Assembly: GCA_020796225.1 (NCBI GenBank)
Contig: CM036767.1
Location: 13,234,927 to 13,298,926, forward strand
DNA length: 64,000 nt
DNA from: Arion vulgaris
Taxonomy: Eukaryota; Mollusca; Gastropoda; Stylommatophora; Arionidae
Direction: 5' to 3'
This document shows, in pieces, positions 1 through 13,100 of the stretch. A program made the translations under genes and the position numbers. The notes beneath the pieces are model-generated. The model did not search any database and was not told the DNA's origin. It saw nothing but the letters and a program-made list of their open reading frames with translations. Position 1 is the first letter of the stretch, and the number at the start of each line of letters is the position of its first letter.

Positions 1-245
1 ACAGGCAAGAGGCTCAGTGACCGATTCGCCCAACACTTGCGCGACATACGCCAATGCTCTGTGACCCTGTAGCCACCCATTTCAATGACACTGGCCATTT
101 AGGTGCTCACGATGTCCAGGTCACAGCCATCCGATCGTGTTCCTCGGATGATCGCAGTCGATTTGCTCTGGAGAATCGGTTGATTTCTTTGTATGGTACC
201 TTGCGACCACGTGGGCTCAACGTATTACATTCCTATGCTTCTTAG
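1..245 (+). mobile_element. Penelope-like retroelement, 3' end of GIY-YIG endonuclease region (partial, frameshifted)
   Basis: The first 50 bases encode a TGKRLSDRF..HLRDIR stretch. A second frame then continues with DPVATHFNDTGH, LGAHDVQVTAI, LENRLISLYGT and ends PRGLNV before a stop at 243. This order (TG.RL..RF..HL, then HF...GH, then a D.QV block, then LE..LI..L.T..P.GLN) is characteristic of the GIY-YIG endonuclease at the C-terminus of Penelope-like elements. The frame changes near position 55, so this copy is not intact. The reverse transcriptase part would lie left of the window. The 3' flank to about 580 is the element's terminal region, and pieces of it recur near 17.9 and 30.5 kb. 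Confidence 0.75.
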
Positions 246-600
246 TACTTTCTCTTCTCATGCCTTGTAATCTATATGTGTATATGTTGCATGTATTCAA
301 GTTATATATTTACTAGATTTTTCATTGATTCTCTTCCGTTCTATTTCTAGTTTTTATGTGTGTTTTTGTGTTACATTTTCGTTATTCGTTTTTATTTCCA
401 GATTTTCATTAGAAACGTTTGTTTTTGGTCGTCCATTTGTTTTTTAAAATTTGTCACTCCTGTTGTTCGTTTGCTTGATAAAGCCCTTGTTGGTCGAAAC
501 GTTGCTGTATTTTGTCATTGTTTTTGTAATTTGTAAAATTACAGTACTTTGTGATTACGTGTTTTGCCAATCAAATAGTTTTACTGCAATCTCATCTATT
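246..600 (+). mobile_element. Penelope-like element terminal (pLTR-like) segment
   Basis: AT-rich tail following the endonuclease region. Its stretch at about 496-570 (beginning GAAACGTTGCTGTATTTTG) is found again at 30596-30661 directly, at 30496-30570 inverted, and at 17878-17940 inverted, which marks it as the end of the element. Positions 475-500 hold a hammerhead-like core (see findings). Confidence 0.6.
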
Positions 601-631
601 TTGTGAATATATCAAACTCCACAGTATTCGT

Positions 632-778
632 TTACAATAGAACGTCAGGGAAAAAAGGCAAGAAGTAGACAATGAAAAAGATAGACAGATCGGCACCGAG
701 CAACAACCCGGTAATAGTGTGACGAATAAAATCGAGTCCGTCCTCGTCCTTATGGTGCACTGATTGCTGCTTTTCCAT
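632..778 (-). CDS. Candidate small membrane protein, divergent to RBM22 (48 aa)
   Basis: Not recognised as a known family. The frame starts at ATG 776-778 in a good initiation context (A at -3, G at +4) and stops at 632. The protein begins MEKQQSVHHKDEDGLD, a polar acidic N-terminus. A hydrophobic segment of about 22 residues (GLLLGADLSIFFIVYF...) follows, then a short C-terminal FFPDVLL. The layout is that of a single-pass small integral membrane protein. The ORF lies head-to-head with RBM22, about 310 bp away, compatible with a shared bidirectional promoter. An in-frame ATG further upstream (854-856) would add 26 residues. Against it: short length and AT-rich surroundings. It could be a chance ORF or one exon of a larger gene. 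Confidence 0.35.
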   Translation of the reverse strand: MEKQQSVHHKDEDGLDFIRHTITGLLLGADLSIFFIVYFLPFFPDVLL

Positions 779-1091
779 CTTGATAAAAAATATGATCCGA
801 GTACACCACAATTTTTGTTTTCTTAGCAGTGACCTGTTTGTCATTTTATCTAGCAAAAATATTAAACTTGTCGTCCTTGCGTTATTTAATTCAGCAAGCT
901 AATGCAGCACTGTTGTCATTTAGCAATACAAAAATCTAGAAAAACAATTATTCAGGAATTCGCTTTACTTTTATATGAACAATGTATACGTTGTTTTGGT
1001 TGTGTACACCCATTTAAAAGTTCATATAATTAGACTTAATATTTGGAAATATATATTTGCCATTCCTTTAGTACGGACCTGGCATATAAAC
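779..1091. promoter_or_regulatory. Presumed RBM22 promoter and 5' UTR interval
   Basis: This non-repetitive AT-rich interval lies immediately upstream of the RBM22 initiator and, on the other strand, upstream of the small candidate ORF. I see no unambiguous TATA box or other core element, so the call rests on position alone. Confidence 0.35.
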
Positions 1092-1145
1092 ATGGCGACG
1101 TCCAAAGGAGCAAACACATACAACCGACAGAATTGGGAAGATGCT
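1092..1145 (+). CDS. RBM22: RBM22 exon 1
   Basis: Encodes [18 protein letters not shown], the conserved N-terminus of RBM22, and ends at a GTAAGT donor. In-frame sequence reaches back to an ATG at 975, but family conservation begins at 1092, so that start was chosen. Phase 0 at its end. Confidence 0.95.
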
Positions 1146-4100
1146 GTAAGTAATAAGAACTAAAGTCTCTTAATTATGTGTTTTCTTAATAGCTTTACTA
1201 TTTTGGGAACGTCAGTATATGTTTTGCTTGTCAGAACTAGTGTAGTCATTCGGAATAATCTCAATATATACAATGTTACCTTTTTTCGATAACACTGTTC
1301 CCAGATATCAAATTTTCTTCAGAACCCCGTCGTCGTTGTATTTAATAATGATAATTTGTTACATTGTTACTTATACTTTTACACTTCGGTTAAAAATGTT
1401 TTGTTATATTTGTAGAAATAATATGTATTCAATAAATAATGTGCTGTCTTTCAAGTTTCGTGATCTCAAATTAAAAATAAATCGTCGTGTCAACTTCAAG
1501 CCGACCAAAGAAAAGATGGTTATATTATATTATAATTTAATCATCATAGATGGGAAATGTCTATTATAATTTATCATGCCAAAAAATACAGAAATGCATA
1601 ACTAAAACCATTTGAGAAGCACAAGACAAATACAGAAGACTCCAACACTTGACTGCTACCTGGTAGTAGTGGAGCTACACCAGAGAGGAAAAGGCCAATT
1701 TTCTTTCAATAAATGAATAACTAATTTTGATATCTTGTTTTTTTCAAGTGTAGTTTATGTAGGAGTTTGGACATTTACTGAACTGTTTTGCTAATGTTAA
1801 AATCTCTGCCCCCTTTTTAATATTATTCACCCGCTACCAACTGGGTCGTAGTCTGGCACCTGACTGATTTTTGCGTTAAAGGCTTGCTTCCCTTGTAACC
1901 AGTGTCCCTCGCCATTCAGATGAGCCGTACTCGACTTTAGAAGTGCTTGTAATATAGATCCCTAAGTATAGGAACAGTCACTTCTTATGCGGCCAGACAT
2001 AGCACAGACTACTCAAGTAAATACTACTAATGATTTACCTATGTTAGGTTAACTAAGTTAAAGTGAGAGCTGTGATAGCATAGTGGTTAATGCACTTGCT
2101 TCTTAGCCTCATGGTCCAGGGTTCAAATCCAGGGAAATTTTTTTCGGACAGTAACTTCTTTGAACTCTCCATATCGACCATTTGTTAACCACTCTGTGAT
2201 TTGTATGTGATGTGAGCCTAAGAGCGATTGTACATTGTGCCAGTTATGCGTCAACATACCAGCACATTTGATTTCTGCGATGCTTTTTATTTACTAGGGT
2301 ACCTTCCCTAGGTCCTACATCAGTTGCCTCTTACGACATGCCGTGTAGGTCGCAGTGGTACTATTCCTTGCTTTCCTTGCAGGGCCTGGCACCACACGGG
2401 TGGCTCTGACAGTAATGACTCTTCATTACTCTTCCATCATTTATCACATCACCAATAACCTCAATGAACTGTATGATTGGCTTCAGGTCGTCCATAGTGA
2501 CTCTCAGGTTTAGATGATGCATCATTTCAGATGGTAATTTTGCTCCCTGTCTTCATACATACCTGTCACTAGGTATGGGCTCATTCAAGACATAGAGCCA
2601 GGCACTTCATCCACTAGTGCTTTTGTCTTCCTTCTTGCTTTTGGATCAGGATTTTTTTCACTATCCCTTACCTAACCAAGGATTATTCACAAGGCAGCGG
2701 AGGATTGAATTTTGAGTTTTTGTTAACCTTTTGAAGTTAACAAGCATCATCTGTCTGGGGTTTGAAATCAGAATTTCTCCTCTCCTACAATGATTTCCAT
2801 CCAGAATTCCTGCAAATTGCTAGCATGCGCACACAATTGTTACCATTTGCAGGATTCAAATGTCCGCTTGAAACACCCAGCTATTCCAGTAGTGACTAAA
2901 AGACAGATTATAAATTCAATCTTTATACCAACACTGTTCTACCAGAGCCAAACATGGGCACTGACAAAAGAACAAGAAAGGAAAATTACCACATGCGAAA
3001 TGAGATGCCTGAGGAAAGCAGTAAATAAAACAAGAAGAGACCATATAAGAAATGAGGAAATTAGAAGAACAGTCGGAACAACACCTGCTATTAGATTTAT
3101 TGAAAACAGAGACTCAAATGGTTTGGCCACTTGGTCAGAATGAACCCGAATACACCAGTTGCAAGAGCGTACAACCTGAAAATGGAATCATCAAGAGGAA
3201 AGGGCAGACCAAGAAAAGATGGGTTGATGGAGTTACAGACATCTTAAAACTCCACAATACCACACCATATCAAGCGACCGAGCGTGCATTATCTCGAAAA
3301 CCGATCATCAGTTAAACCTGCTACGCCTAGCGGCAAAAAGCAGAGAAGAACGAAGAAAGAAAGAAATGTCCGCTGGCCTGTACCCTTGCGGACAGTTTTC
3401 AGCCTGCACGACATGGAGGAGGAGGAGGAGTTTGACAAGGAAGAGCATGGTTCCATCAGCAGGCTACTAATTATCACTTTCCAGAAAAAATGTATCTGAT
3501 TCTGTCATTAACGTACAACCCTATCAATATTTAATCAATGTTTTCATTTATTTTATTGTAGGAGTTTCCTATACTCTGTCAGACATGCCTTGGAGACAAT
3601 CCTTACATTCGAATGGTAAAGTATAACTATAATTTGAATAATTTTCTTGTTTTAAAAAAATATTTTTTTGCATCTAACTGGCACATTGTGCCCATTTCTT
3701 ACACATGTTGTGTCATGTCTAACTGGCACATTTTGTCTCATGTATCTCTCTCACACATTAGTCTCATATCTCACATTGTGTCTCATGTCTCACTCACACA
3801 TTGCATCTCATGTCTCTCTCACACCTTACGTCTCATATCTCACATTGTGTCTTATGTCTCACTCACACATTGCATCTCATGTCTCTCTCACACCTTACGT
3901 TTCATGTCTCACTCACAGCAAAGATTATGTTGATCCTTGCTTTGTTAGCTCGCCAGTGTGTTGCCGGGGTCCAAAAGGAAAGCAAAAAATAATACCACAG
4001 TGACCTACAAGGCGACTAATGTGGGACCTAGGGAAGCTACCCTAGTAAATAAAAAGCAGAAATCAGATGTGCTGGCATACTTGTAGGCGTATAACTGGCA

Positions 4101-7100
4101 CAACGCAGAATCGCTCTTAGGCTCAGATCACATACAAATCACACAGAGTGGTTAACAAGTGGTTGATATGGAGCGTTCAAGAAGTGTCTTCATCTAACAG
4201 TAGGTCGCCAAGAGACCAAAGAATATCCCTATTATATTTCGATGTAAACTTGTCCTCTCACATTACCGCAGACACCTGCATGCCCAGAACAGTAGATTCA
4301 TGAGTCTCTGGAGGTTGGAAAACTCTATAGACGATATGTACTCATACCGCAAGCTGCCATTCTGTTATCCTGTTTTCATGTGATATGTCCTACTCTATCA
4401 GGTTACATTAGTTTACAGTTACTTTTGTTTGGGAATCTTTATGTGAGATTGTATTTGTTTAGGTGTTGGACTGACTAATTCTGTATTTGTCTTTTTTGTC
4501 TGATCAGATGAAAGAAAAATTTGGCAAGGAATGTAAAATCTGTGCCCGGCCATTCACCGTGTTCAAGTGGTGTCCTGGAGCGCGTATGAGGTTTAAGAAA
4601 ACAGAAGTCTGCCAGACATGTAGTAAGATGAAGAATGTTTGTCAGACATGTCTGTTGGATTTAGAGTATGGTAAGTCTTTGTTTAACCTCTGTTTACTGT
4701 CAGATATGTTGTGTCAGTCCTGTGTTTACTGTCAGATATGTTGTGTCAATCCTGTATCTTTTTGTTAGATATGTTGCTGTCAGTCTGGTGTTTTTTGTTA
4801 GATATGTTGTATGACAGTCTTATGTTTACTGTCAGATATGTTGTGTGACAGTCTTGTGTTTACTGTCAGATATGTTGTGTAACATTCTTATGTTTACTGT
4901 TAAATATGACACACAATTCATCTCTGACAAACTGTGAAAGAAAGATCGGGGTTGCTCATGATGTTGATAACACAACTGCGCTAGTGACCATATGCTGTGG
5001 AAAAAGTACTGTTATATGTTACACAGGGCCGGAAAGTAATTTCTCCATACCGCTCTGTCTTATGCAACTTGATCAATCTCTTCCATAGAATTGAGTCCGA
5101 TATTTGTTGTCTTCTCAAACAATGTTCATTGCGGGGTTTCTCCAGGGCGCCTTCTCTTTCCTGAACCCGTTACCTCCCACTTCAATGCCGACTTTGGTAT
5201 TCTTTGATTATTTCTTCTCAAGGTATGCCCAACTTATCTTCATCTTCTCTTTCTTATAGCAGGAAAAGGAGAAAATGTTGGTATATCCTGAGCAGAAATT
5301 ATTAAAGAACACCAAAGCAGCTATTGAAGTTGGAGACAAAGGGCTTCTGCATGTTTACATGGAAAACTGAGAAAACATGGCAGGTGAAGAGCGATTCTAC
5401 ATTGTACCAGTTATGCCCCTACAAGTAGGCCAGCACATTCGATTTCTGCAATGCTTTTTTATTTACTAGGGAGCTTCCTTGGTCCTAAATCAACCACATC
5501 TATGATATGCCTTGTAGGTCACAGTGGTACCATTCTTTGCTTCTCTTGCGGGTCCTGGCACTACATGTGTGACACTACTTCTGAACATAATGAACTCATC
5601 TGGGCAACCTGATGCTATTTGTACAGTTTATTGAAGATATGTTCATACTGTCAGATGACTGAGAGAAGAATGCAAAAGAAAATGATGTCAAGACAAAACA
5701 AACACTGAATTACTGGGAGGGGGCGAAGTGGTTGAGATTTTACCTGTCTTACTGAAGGTTGGGGGTTAGAATCCGGACCGAGTCACATGTTCAATTTTTT
5801 CATGAGATCCCTAGGATTGTTGCTGGAGCTACGGAGTTTGTGAACACTGTCGGCAGATGGTGGGCCATTTCTGCCGACAGGGAACGAAGCTATGTGGAGA
5901 AACACGATGAATTACTGAAATGTTAAACCAAGAAATAACTAAAAATTAAATATATAATCATCACAACTAGACATGACAGGTATAATAAAAATGTTGCCAG
6001 TTTGTCTGATTAGTACTCTTCTCTATTACAGGTCTGCCTGTTCAGGTACGAGACACTGCCCTGAAGGTGCAGGACAACATGCCCAAATCTGATGTCAATA
6101 AAGAATACTACACCCAGAGTATTGAGAAAGAGGTAATGTGGCTAGACTATAGCATTCTTTGTGTTTGTATGTTTTTCAGCTGATAGGATCATTATTATTG
6201 CACTTCGGTGAGAAGAAATTACAGCCGTGTTTGCTCCAATCTCTTTCTTACACAGGGAGATCTCATCGATAGTGTTCAGCTCTGTAGCATCAGCGAGGGC
6301 TCCCAAAGTAATTTCGGGGATGGGGAAAATTTGTATAAATTTTATTTTTAATTTGTATTACTGATTTTTGCTAGTCACACATAGTGGGTTTCTGTTGCTT
6401 AACGGTAGTGAGCTCGATCACAACCCAAGTGTACCTGGTTCAAACTCTGCGACGGGCAGTTTGGAAATAAATTAGTTCCTGTGGATTTTTATGAACCCTA
6501 AAAATAAATCACACCGTTCATAAAGCAATGCCAAACTACTGAATGTATAGGTGGTGCCTAGAAAATTGACGACTCGTTTACTGTAGTTGATGATAATGTC
6601 CTGTAAAGGATATGCCAGGATTTTCATTCTCTGTCATACATGGTCACCTGTTGATAAACACTTGTAATACATGGTCACCTGTTGATAAACACCTTGTAAT
6701 ACTTAGCTGAGGCCTGCTTCAATTCCAAGTGATGCAGATTGTCTTCTCTTTGGGGTGGGGTCTCTGGCGAAGTTTTTATGCCATTTTATTTGCGTTCTAA
6801 AGATCATGTGTTTGAATCAGGACTGTGTCATTCAGTTTGTGGGTGCAGTTTTCCGGAGATCCCTAGGATTGGTGCCGAAGTTTGTGTTTTTTCAGTACTT
6901 CGACAGTTAACGTGCAGTTTCTGGGAGAGCAACCGAGGCATGTGAGGAAACCTGGTGCAATGAAGTAAATCCTTGATTTTTAAACTTGTCTTTAGTTCTC
7001 TAATCTCCCAATTTGATATTTTCATCACAGATTGCAAATAGTGATGGCATCTCCCCTGTTGGAGCCATTGCAGGCAAAGCTCAAACTCCCAGTGACATGT

Positions 7101-10100
7101 TGCTTAAACTAGCCCGAACAACACCATATTATACTAGAAACAGACCACACATCTGCTCTTTCTGGGTCAAAGGTGAATGTCGCAGAGGTCAAGAATGCCC
7201 TTACAGGTCAGTTTGTGTGACTCCTTTTTCTGATCTTTGTGACTCCATTTATGATTTATATTACTCCTTTCCTTATCTGTGCAGCTTCCTATTTGCTTTG
7301 ACTTCTAACAACAGTGTCTAATTGTTCTATTGAACTATCATTTACACTAGTAATATTTCTTATGTGGTCTCAGGTGCCGTGAAGGAGAAGATTGGAGTCA
7401 GTGTACTAGAGATGACTAAAACCCTGCTTCACCTACAAGTGGTTGTCCTGGCAGTCTAGCTAAGCAAACAGGGATGTAAGAGACAATATAAACCCAGCCC
7501 AAAAAATTCAGTGCTGAAAACATTACGGTGCAACATAATCTGCAGCACATCATAGCAAGAAACTTATTCAGAAAGAGGAATATCTCTCTGTAAACCCACA
7601 TCGCTGTGGACTTTATTTTTCATGTTCATTGTACATGATTCACTTCCACATAATAGTATTTTTAAAAAAAAAAGATCTTTACGGCCTGTAATACCACTTT
7701 TAGGGCAGTGTAGGGGGGGGAGAAGGGCATGAGTCTAAGGAATTTAATGGATGCATGGCTAGTATAGTTAGTCAGTTAGTTAGTCTTTCCTCTTGGGCCT
7801 GTGGGCGCTAGCAAAAGGGCAGAGGTCATAGTTCTCCATGTCTGACATTCGTGCCTAATCTGATTTAGGTCTTTAATGTTTCTGTAAGCCCATCGTGAGC
7901 CTTTCTGGTGATGGTTCTGTACAGAGTTCTCTTGTCTTCCTATGTTTTTCTTTCCTCTGGTGTCCATTGAGGGATTGGTAAGGAGAGTCTTTCTCATCCA
8001 TGGCTAGTATAGTCGTAGTGAAACTGTTCAGGGTAGGTTTTCGTTTTGCCCCCGACAGGCGCATCATCAAATAGCTTGTCCTGAGCAGAACTTTGCCACC
8101 CCAACAGTCCTCCGAATTTCTCTCTCTCATATGCCAGATGTCCTGCCTCTGCAGCCGTCATGTTCAAACTATCAGTTACATCCTGAATCCATCTTCTCGT
8201 GGTCTTCCTCTTCTTCTCTTTGTCGGTATCCTCCTTCCATGATAGCCTTCTCCAGCCCTTCGTGTCTTTTATATGCTCAACATATCTCAATTTTCTCTTT
8301 CTTATTACACAGGCGCCTAGCCGAATGAATTAGTACGCAAGCTCCCATTCAGGAAACCCAGGTTATATCCCCAATTAAGCCAAGAAGTTTTTTCTGTCGG
8401 GGCATAAAGAAAACATGCTAACCTGAACAGTTTGGCAACAAATGCGCTAGCCTGCACCCATTTAATTCCTCAGGCTCATGTCCCCCTTCGTCCTACACTG
8501 CTATAAAAAGCGGTAACATGGGCAGTAAAGACAGTTTTAAAAAGTAATTATTGTTAGCTGGTTAATTCTCCTGCTAGACATTATAACACATTGGATAAGT
8601 TCAGGTGTTCTCCGTCCTCCAATGTTTCAGCAATGTTACTGTGCCCACATGATGTTAGTTGGCACATCTTCTCTCTTTATCCTTCAGACAGCACCTGCAT
8701 GCTGGTCGCTGTGGTTAAGTCTTTGCCTTGCCCGTCTGCCCAGCGTGTTCGTGCTTGACTACGGGGACATCCCTCTGTTGTGCGGGTTCAATTCGGAATG
8801 GCAGAAAAGCCACAGATTCCAGATTTACGGTGTTATGGTTCACTCGAGGATTAGTGTCCATGGCACGAGCAAGAGCTGAAAGCTCAATGCTCTGGATCGG
8901 AAAAAGTCTTTGCCTTAGCTTCCAGATGTATGTTTAACCCAGGTACAACCATTCTGTTCACAGTACATTTTTAAAGGTTTTCAGTTGTTGCGAGATGCAG
9001 AGTTCATGATTTATTGCCTAGACTTATTGTATTTTATGTACAAGATGGGATTATGATAATGTTTTCATGAATATATATATATATATACCCTGTACTGGTG
9101 CTCAAATATGATTATGATGGTGTTTTCATGATTATACACTTGTATTTCCCTGTACTGGTGCTCAAATATGATTATGATGGTGTTTTCATGATTAAATATA
9201 TTTATATTTTCATGTAGACGTTATATACGATGGAGTTTTCTGGAATATATATATTTTTGTATTTTCAGACACGAGAAGCCAACAGATCCTGATGACCCAT
9301 TAGCCGACCAAAACATTAAAGACAGATTTTACGGTATGAACGACCCAGTGGCACACAAACTACTCAACCGTAAGCAGTCTGCCCAAACTGGAGCCTCCAG
9401 ATGACAGAGCTGTCACAACATTGTATGTTGGTGGTTTGGGGGATAAAGTTGGAGAGAAGGAGTTGAGGTAAGACGGGATAATATTTTAAAGAGAGATAAA
9501 TAAGGTATTTTAGTCATACAAATAGTGAAATGAAGAGGATGACCTAAGGAGACCCTGAAACGAACTTTGTTTAGAGATGCATGAAATATGCATGAAATAT
9601 CGGTATCAGTTTCATGGAAGAGATTGAGTTAGTTGCCCAGTATAGAGTGGTATGGAGAAATTGCTTACATGCCCTATGTAACGTATAACAAAAATAATTA
9701 CTTTTTGATCACTGGGAACCGGACTCAGTAGCACTAAACTTCTCAACCTCCATCCCTAATTTGTTAAGCAAAGATTCAGAGCCTAATCTAGTGAAGAAAG
9801 CAACTACAATGGAACATCTACATTACATGTTTCCAGAAGACAGCTGGATAAAAATTTACACAGATGGATCGGCAATGGAGGCAACCATGAATGGTGGAGC
9901 AGGAGTGTACATTAGGCACCCAGATGCTACTACTGTATCTCTAGCGACCCCTACTGGAAGAATATGTTCCAACTACAAAGCAGAACTCTTAGCCCTTCTG
10001 ATGGCAGCACAGCACATGAATAAGCTGCAAGCACATGCAGGCAAGATGGTATTTCTTACAGACTCACTGTCAGCTATACAAGCCCTGGAGGCAAAATCTG

Positions 10101-13100
10101 CTGACAGTATAGTACAAAACCTAAAAAGAGAACTTGCTCAGCTTTCAGAAAAGGCAGAAATTCACTTGCAGTGGATTCCATCTCACTGTGGCATTGCAGA
10201 CAATGAGAGTCCCTATGTCTTAGCTAAGAAAGGCAGTACCAAAGAGCAAATTTACCAACCTTGTCTTTTCAAGAGGTCAAAACCCTCATACAGAGAAAAT
10301 CTGCAGTAGACTGGAAGACAAACACTGGATATGATTATGGAAAAGACTCCCCAAAGACCTAAGCAGAACAGACCAGGTCATTATATTTCAACTACGCACA
10401 GGACACTGCAGACTCAACAAACACTTATATAGACTAGGAATAAGTCAAACAGCTCTCTGCCAGTGTCAGCAGGTGGAACAGACACCAGAGCATATCCTGC
10501 AAGACTGTCCTCTCCTGTGTGAGCTGAGAAGCAACATGTGACCACACCCAGTCGACCTGAAAACTAAGCTTTGGGAAAACCTAACAGACCTAAAGCTGAC
10601 TGCCCAGTTTGTGGTCCACAGTAAATTAAGCGCATGACCAGAGATCGCTGAAGAAGAAGAAGATGTTAGATTATGACATCATACCACAGACATCAGATTG
10701 TGTCATCTTCTAATCTCCACATCCTTTATCTCCAGCTGTGTATATACAGGGTGTTCAACTTAAAAGCAGCCCCAGTGATAAATAGAAATTTGCCAGGTAC
10801 GCATTGCATCTTGTCTATTTACTATTTAAACCGGTTCTGACTAGCTTGTGCTACGTCACATTTATTCATCGCCCCTCCCGCACTTCAATTACACACCATC
10901 ACACAACCTTTACCTATACTACGTCATAACTGAACCTTCTCATTTCCATACATATATGCCAGATTAGCTCCATTCACAGGCTGCTTTTAAGTTGAACACC
11001 CTGTACTTAGTTGATTCTGGTGCCAGCATGTTTGTAGCACGTTGGACAACGGGTGACAAGCCCCCTTTGAGTGTGGTTCAATTCCGCGGGCTGGCAGAAA
11101 AGCCACAGGTTCTCGAGATTTATGGTGTTCGTGGCACAGAACCGAATGGTTACGGTGTCCATGGCACCGAGCTGATTACTCAAGTGATTCTGGATCAGAA
11201 AAAAACTGTTTCTGTTAATACATATGTTGTTTGTTGCAGAGATTACTTCTACCAGTTTGGTGAGATACGTTCCATCAACGTTGCCAAGCAACAGTGTGCT
11301 TTTATACAGTTCACTAACAGAACTGCTGCTGAAACTGCAGCAGAGAAATCTTTCAACAAGCTCATCTTAAATGGTCGCCGACTGAATGTTAAGTGGGGGA
11401 GATCTCAAGGTCAGCAGATACCTACTGGAAAGATAGACGATGCAGTGTCTCAGGTTGGGTTGGAACCTGTACCAGGTCTACCTCAAGGTAGGTTCCTTGT
11501 GGTTATTCATATGCTGCTGTTTACAGATTGTTGTTAATGTTATATCTTGTCTTATGATACATTAAGGACATTGGTCAATGCTAGAGGTCGTTAGACTTGT
11601 CGTTAGAACAGTCCACCCATATCCAGGTTTAGGCAGCAGCCTTGTAATCTTCTTCTTTGCGTTCATTCTTTACGATCAATTTTAATCACTCTTTGTGATA
11701 CATTAAGGACATTGGTCAATGCTAGAGGTCATTAGACTTGTCGTTAGAACAGTTCACCCATATCCAGGTTTAGGCAGCAGTCTTGTAATGACCTGTGATA
11801 GTGTAGTTATTAGTACACTTGCCTCGCATCTATGGGGTCCGAGGATCAAATACCACAGGTAGGGTGAGAGTTTTCCTATCATAGTGACTCTCAGATCAAC
11901 CCAGGCTCAGTTGGTTAGTAGAAACACACTGGAAATCAAGGGGGCTCTTGTGATGTTGACCATAATATAAGCAAATTGTCACTGAATTATTAAAGAAGAC
12001 AGACTTGTTCGGAAAATTCAAACACAATCTTCTTATTAAATCTGTAAAAGTGGTAAAAATGTAAAGGAACTCTTTTTTTTCATACCACTAGTTATGTTGG
12101 GTAATACCAGTTCCTCATGCGGATGTTAAAGTGTTTGCATGCGGGGACTATCATTATTGACATGTTATTTACTGTGGTCTACCTATACCTGTATTGTGAT
12201 CTACCTATACCTGTATTATGATCTACCTATACCTGTATTATGATCTACCTATACCTGTATTGTGATCTACCTATACCTGTATTATGATCTACCTATACCT
12301 GTATTATGATCTACCTATACCTGTATTATGATCTACCTATACCTGTATTATGGTCTACCTATACCTGTATTATGATCTACCTATACCTGTATTATGATCT
12401 ACCTATACCTGTATTATGGTCTACCTATACCTGTATTATGATCTACCTATACCTGTATTATGATCTACCTATACCTGTATTATGGTCTGCCTATACCTGT
12501 ATTATGTCGCATACCTATTGGTCTCCTATACCTGTATTATGGATCCTTAGCCCTATACCTGTATTATGTCTCCTATACCTGTATTATGATCTACCTATAC
12601 CTGTATTATGGTCTGCCTATACCTGTATTATGATCTACCTATACCTGTATTATGGTCTACCTATACCTGTATTATGATCTACCTATACCTGTATTATGGT
12701 CTACCTAAAACATTGTTTTATAGACATTCATAATTGGTTTTTTTATATTGTATATGCAGCACTTCCCATGCCCCCTGAGGAGCTGACCAACAACTACTTT
12801 AATTTGGCCACACCCAGTCCAGGAGGACCCCCGATGTATGGCTTACCGCGTGGATTACCTAGAGGAGGCCCACGAGGTTTTCCACCCATGATGAGGGGGC
12901 CACCACCAATAATGTTCAGTGGGATGTTACGAGGACCACCACCACCAGGTACACAACTTGTCTGTTACATATGTTAAAACATCTACAAATGACAAGTCTT
13001 TACGTTTTCTCTGTTATGTGTTTGTACTCCTGCAAAACAACCAGAAAACCTTACAATAAAACTCCAGAACATAGAAATAAAATAAACCAATAAGTCCAAA

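Noticed and set aside
9370..9377. A tiny GT..AG intron explaining the RBM22 frameshift
   Set aside because: Eight bases cannot be spliced, and removing them does not give the family's sequence in frame.
9757..10309. Host ribonuclease H1 gene
   Set aside because: There is no hybrid-binding N-terminus, and the domain is followed by the C..H..C motif and tail of a LINE, inside an intron of another gene.
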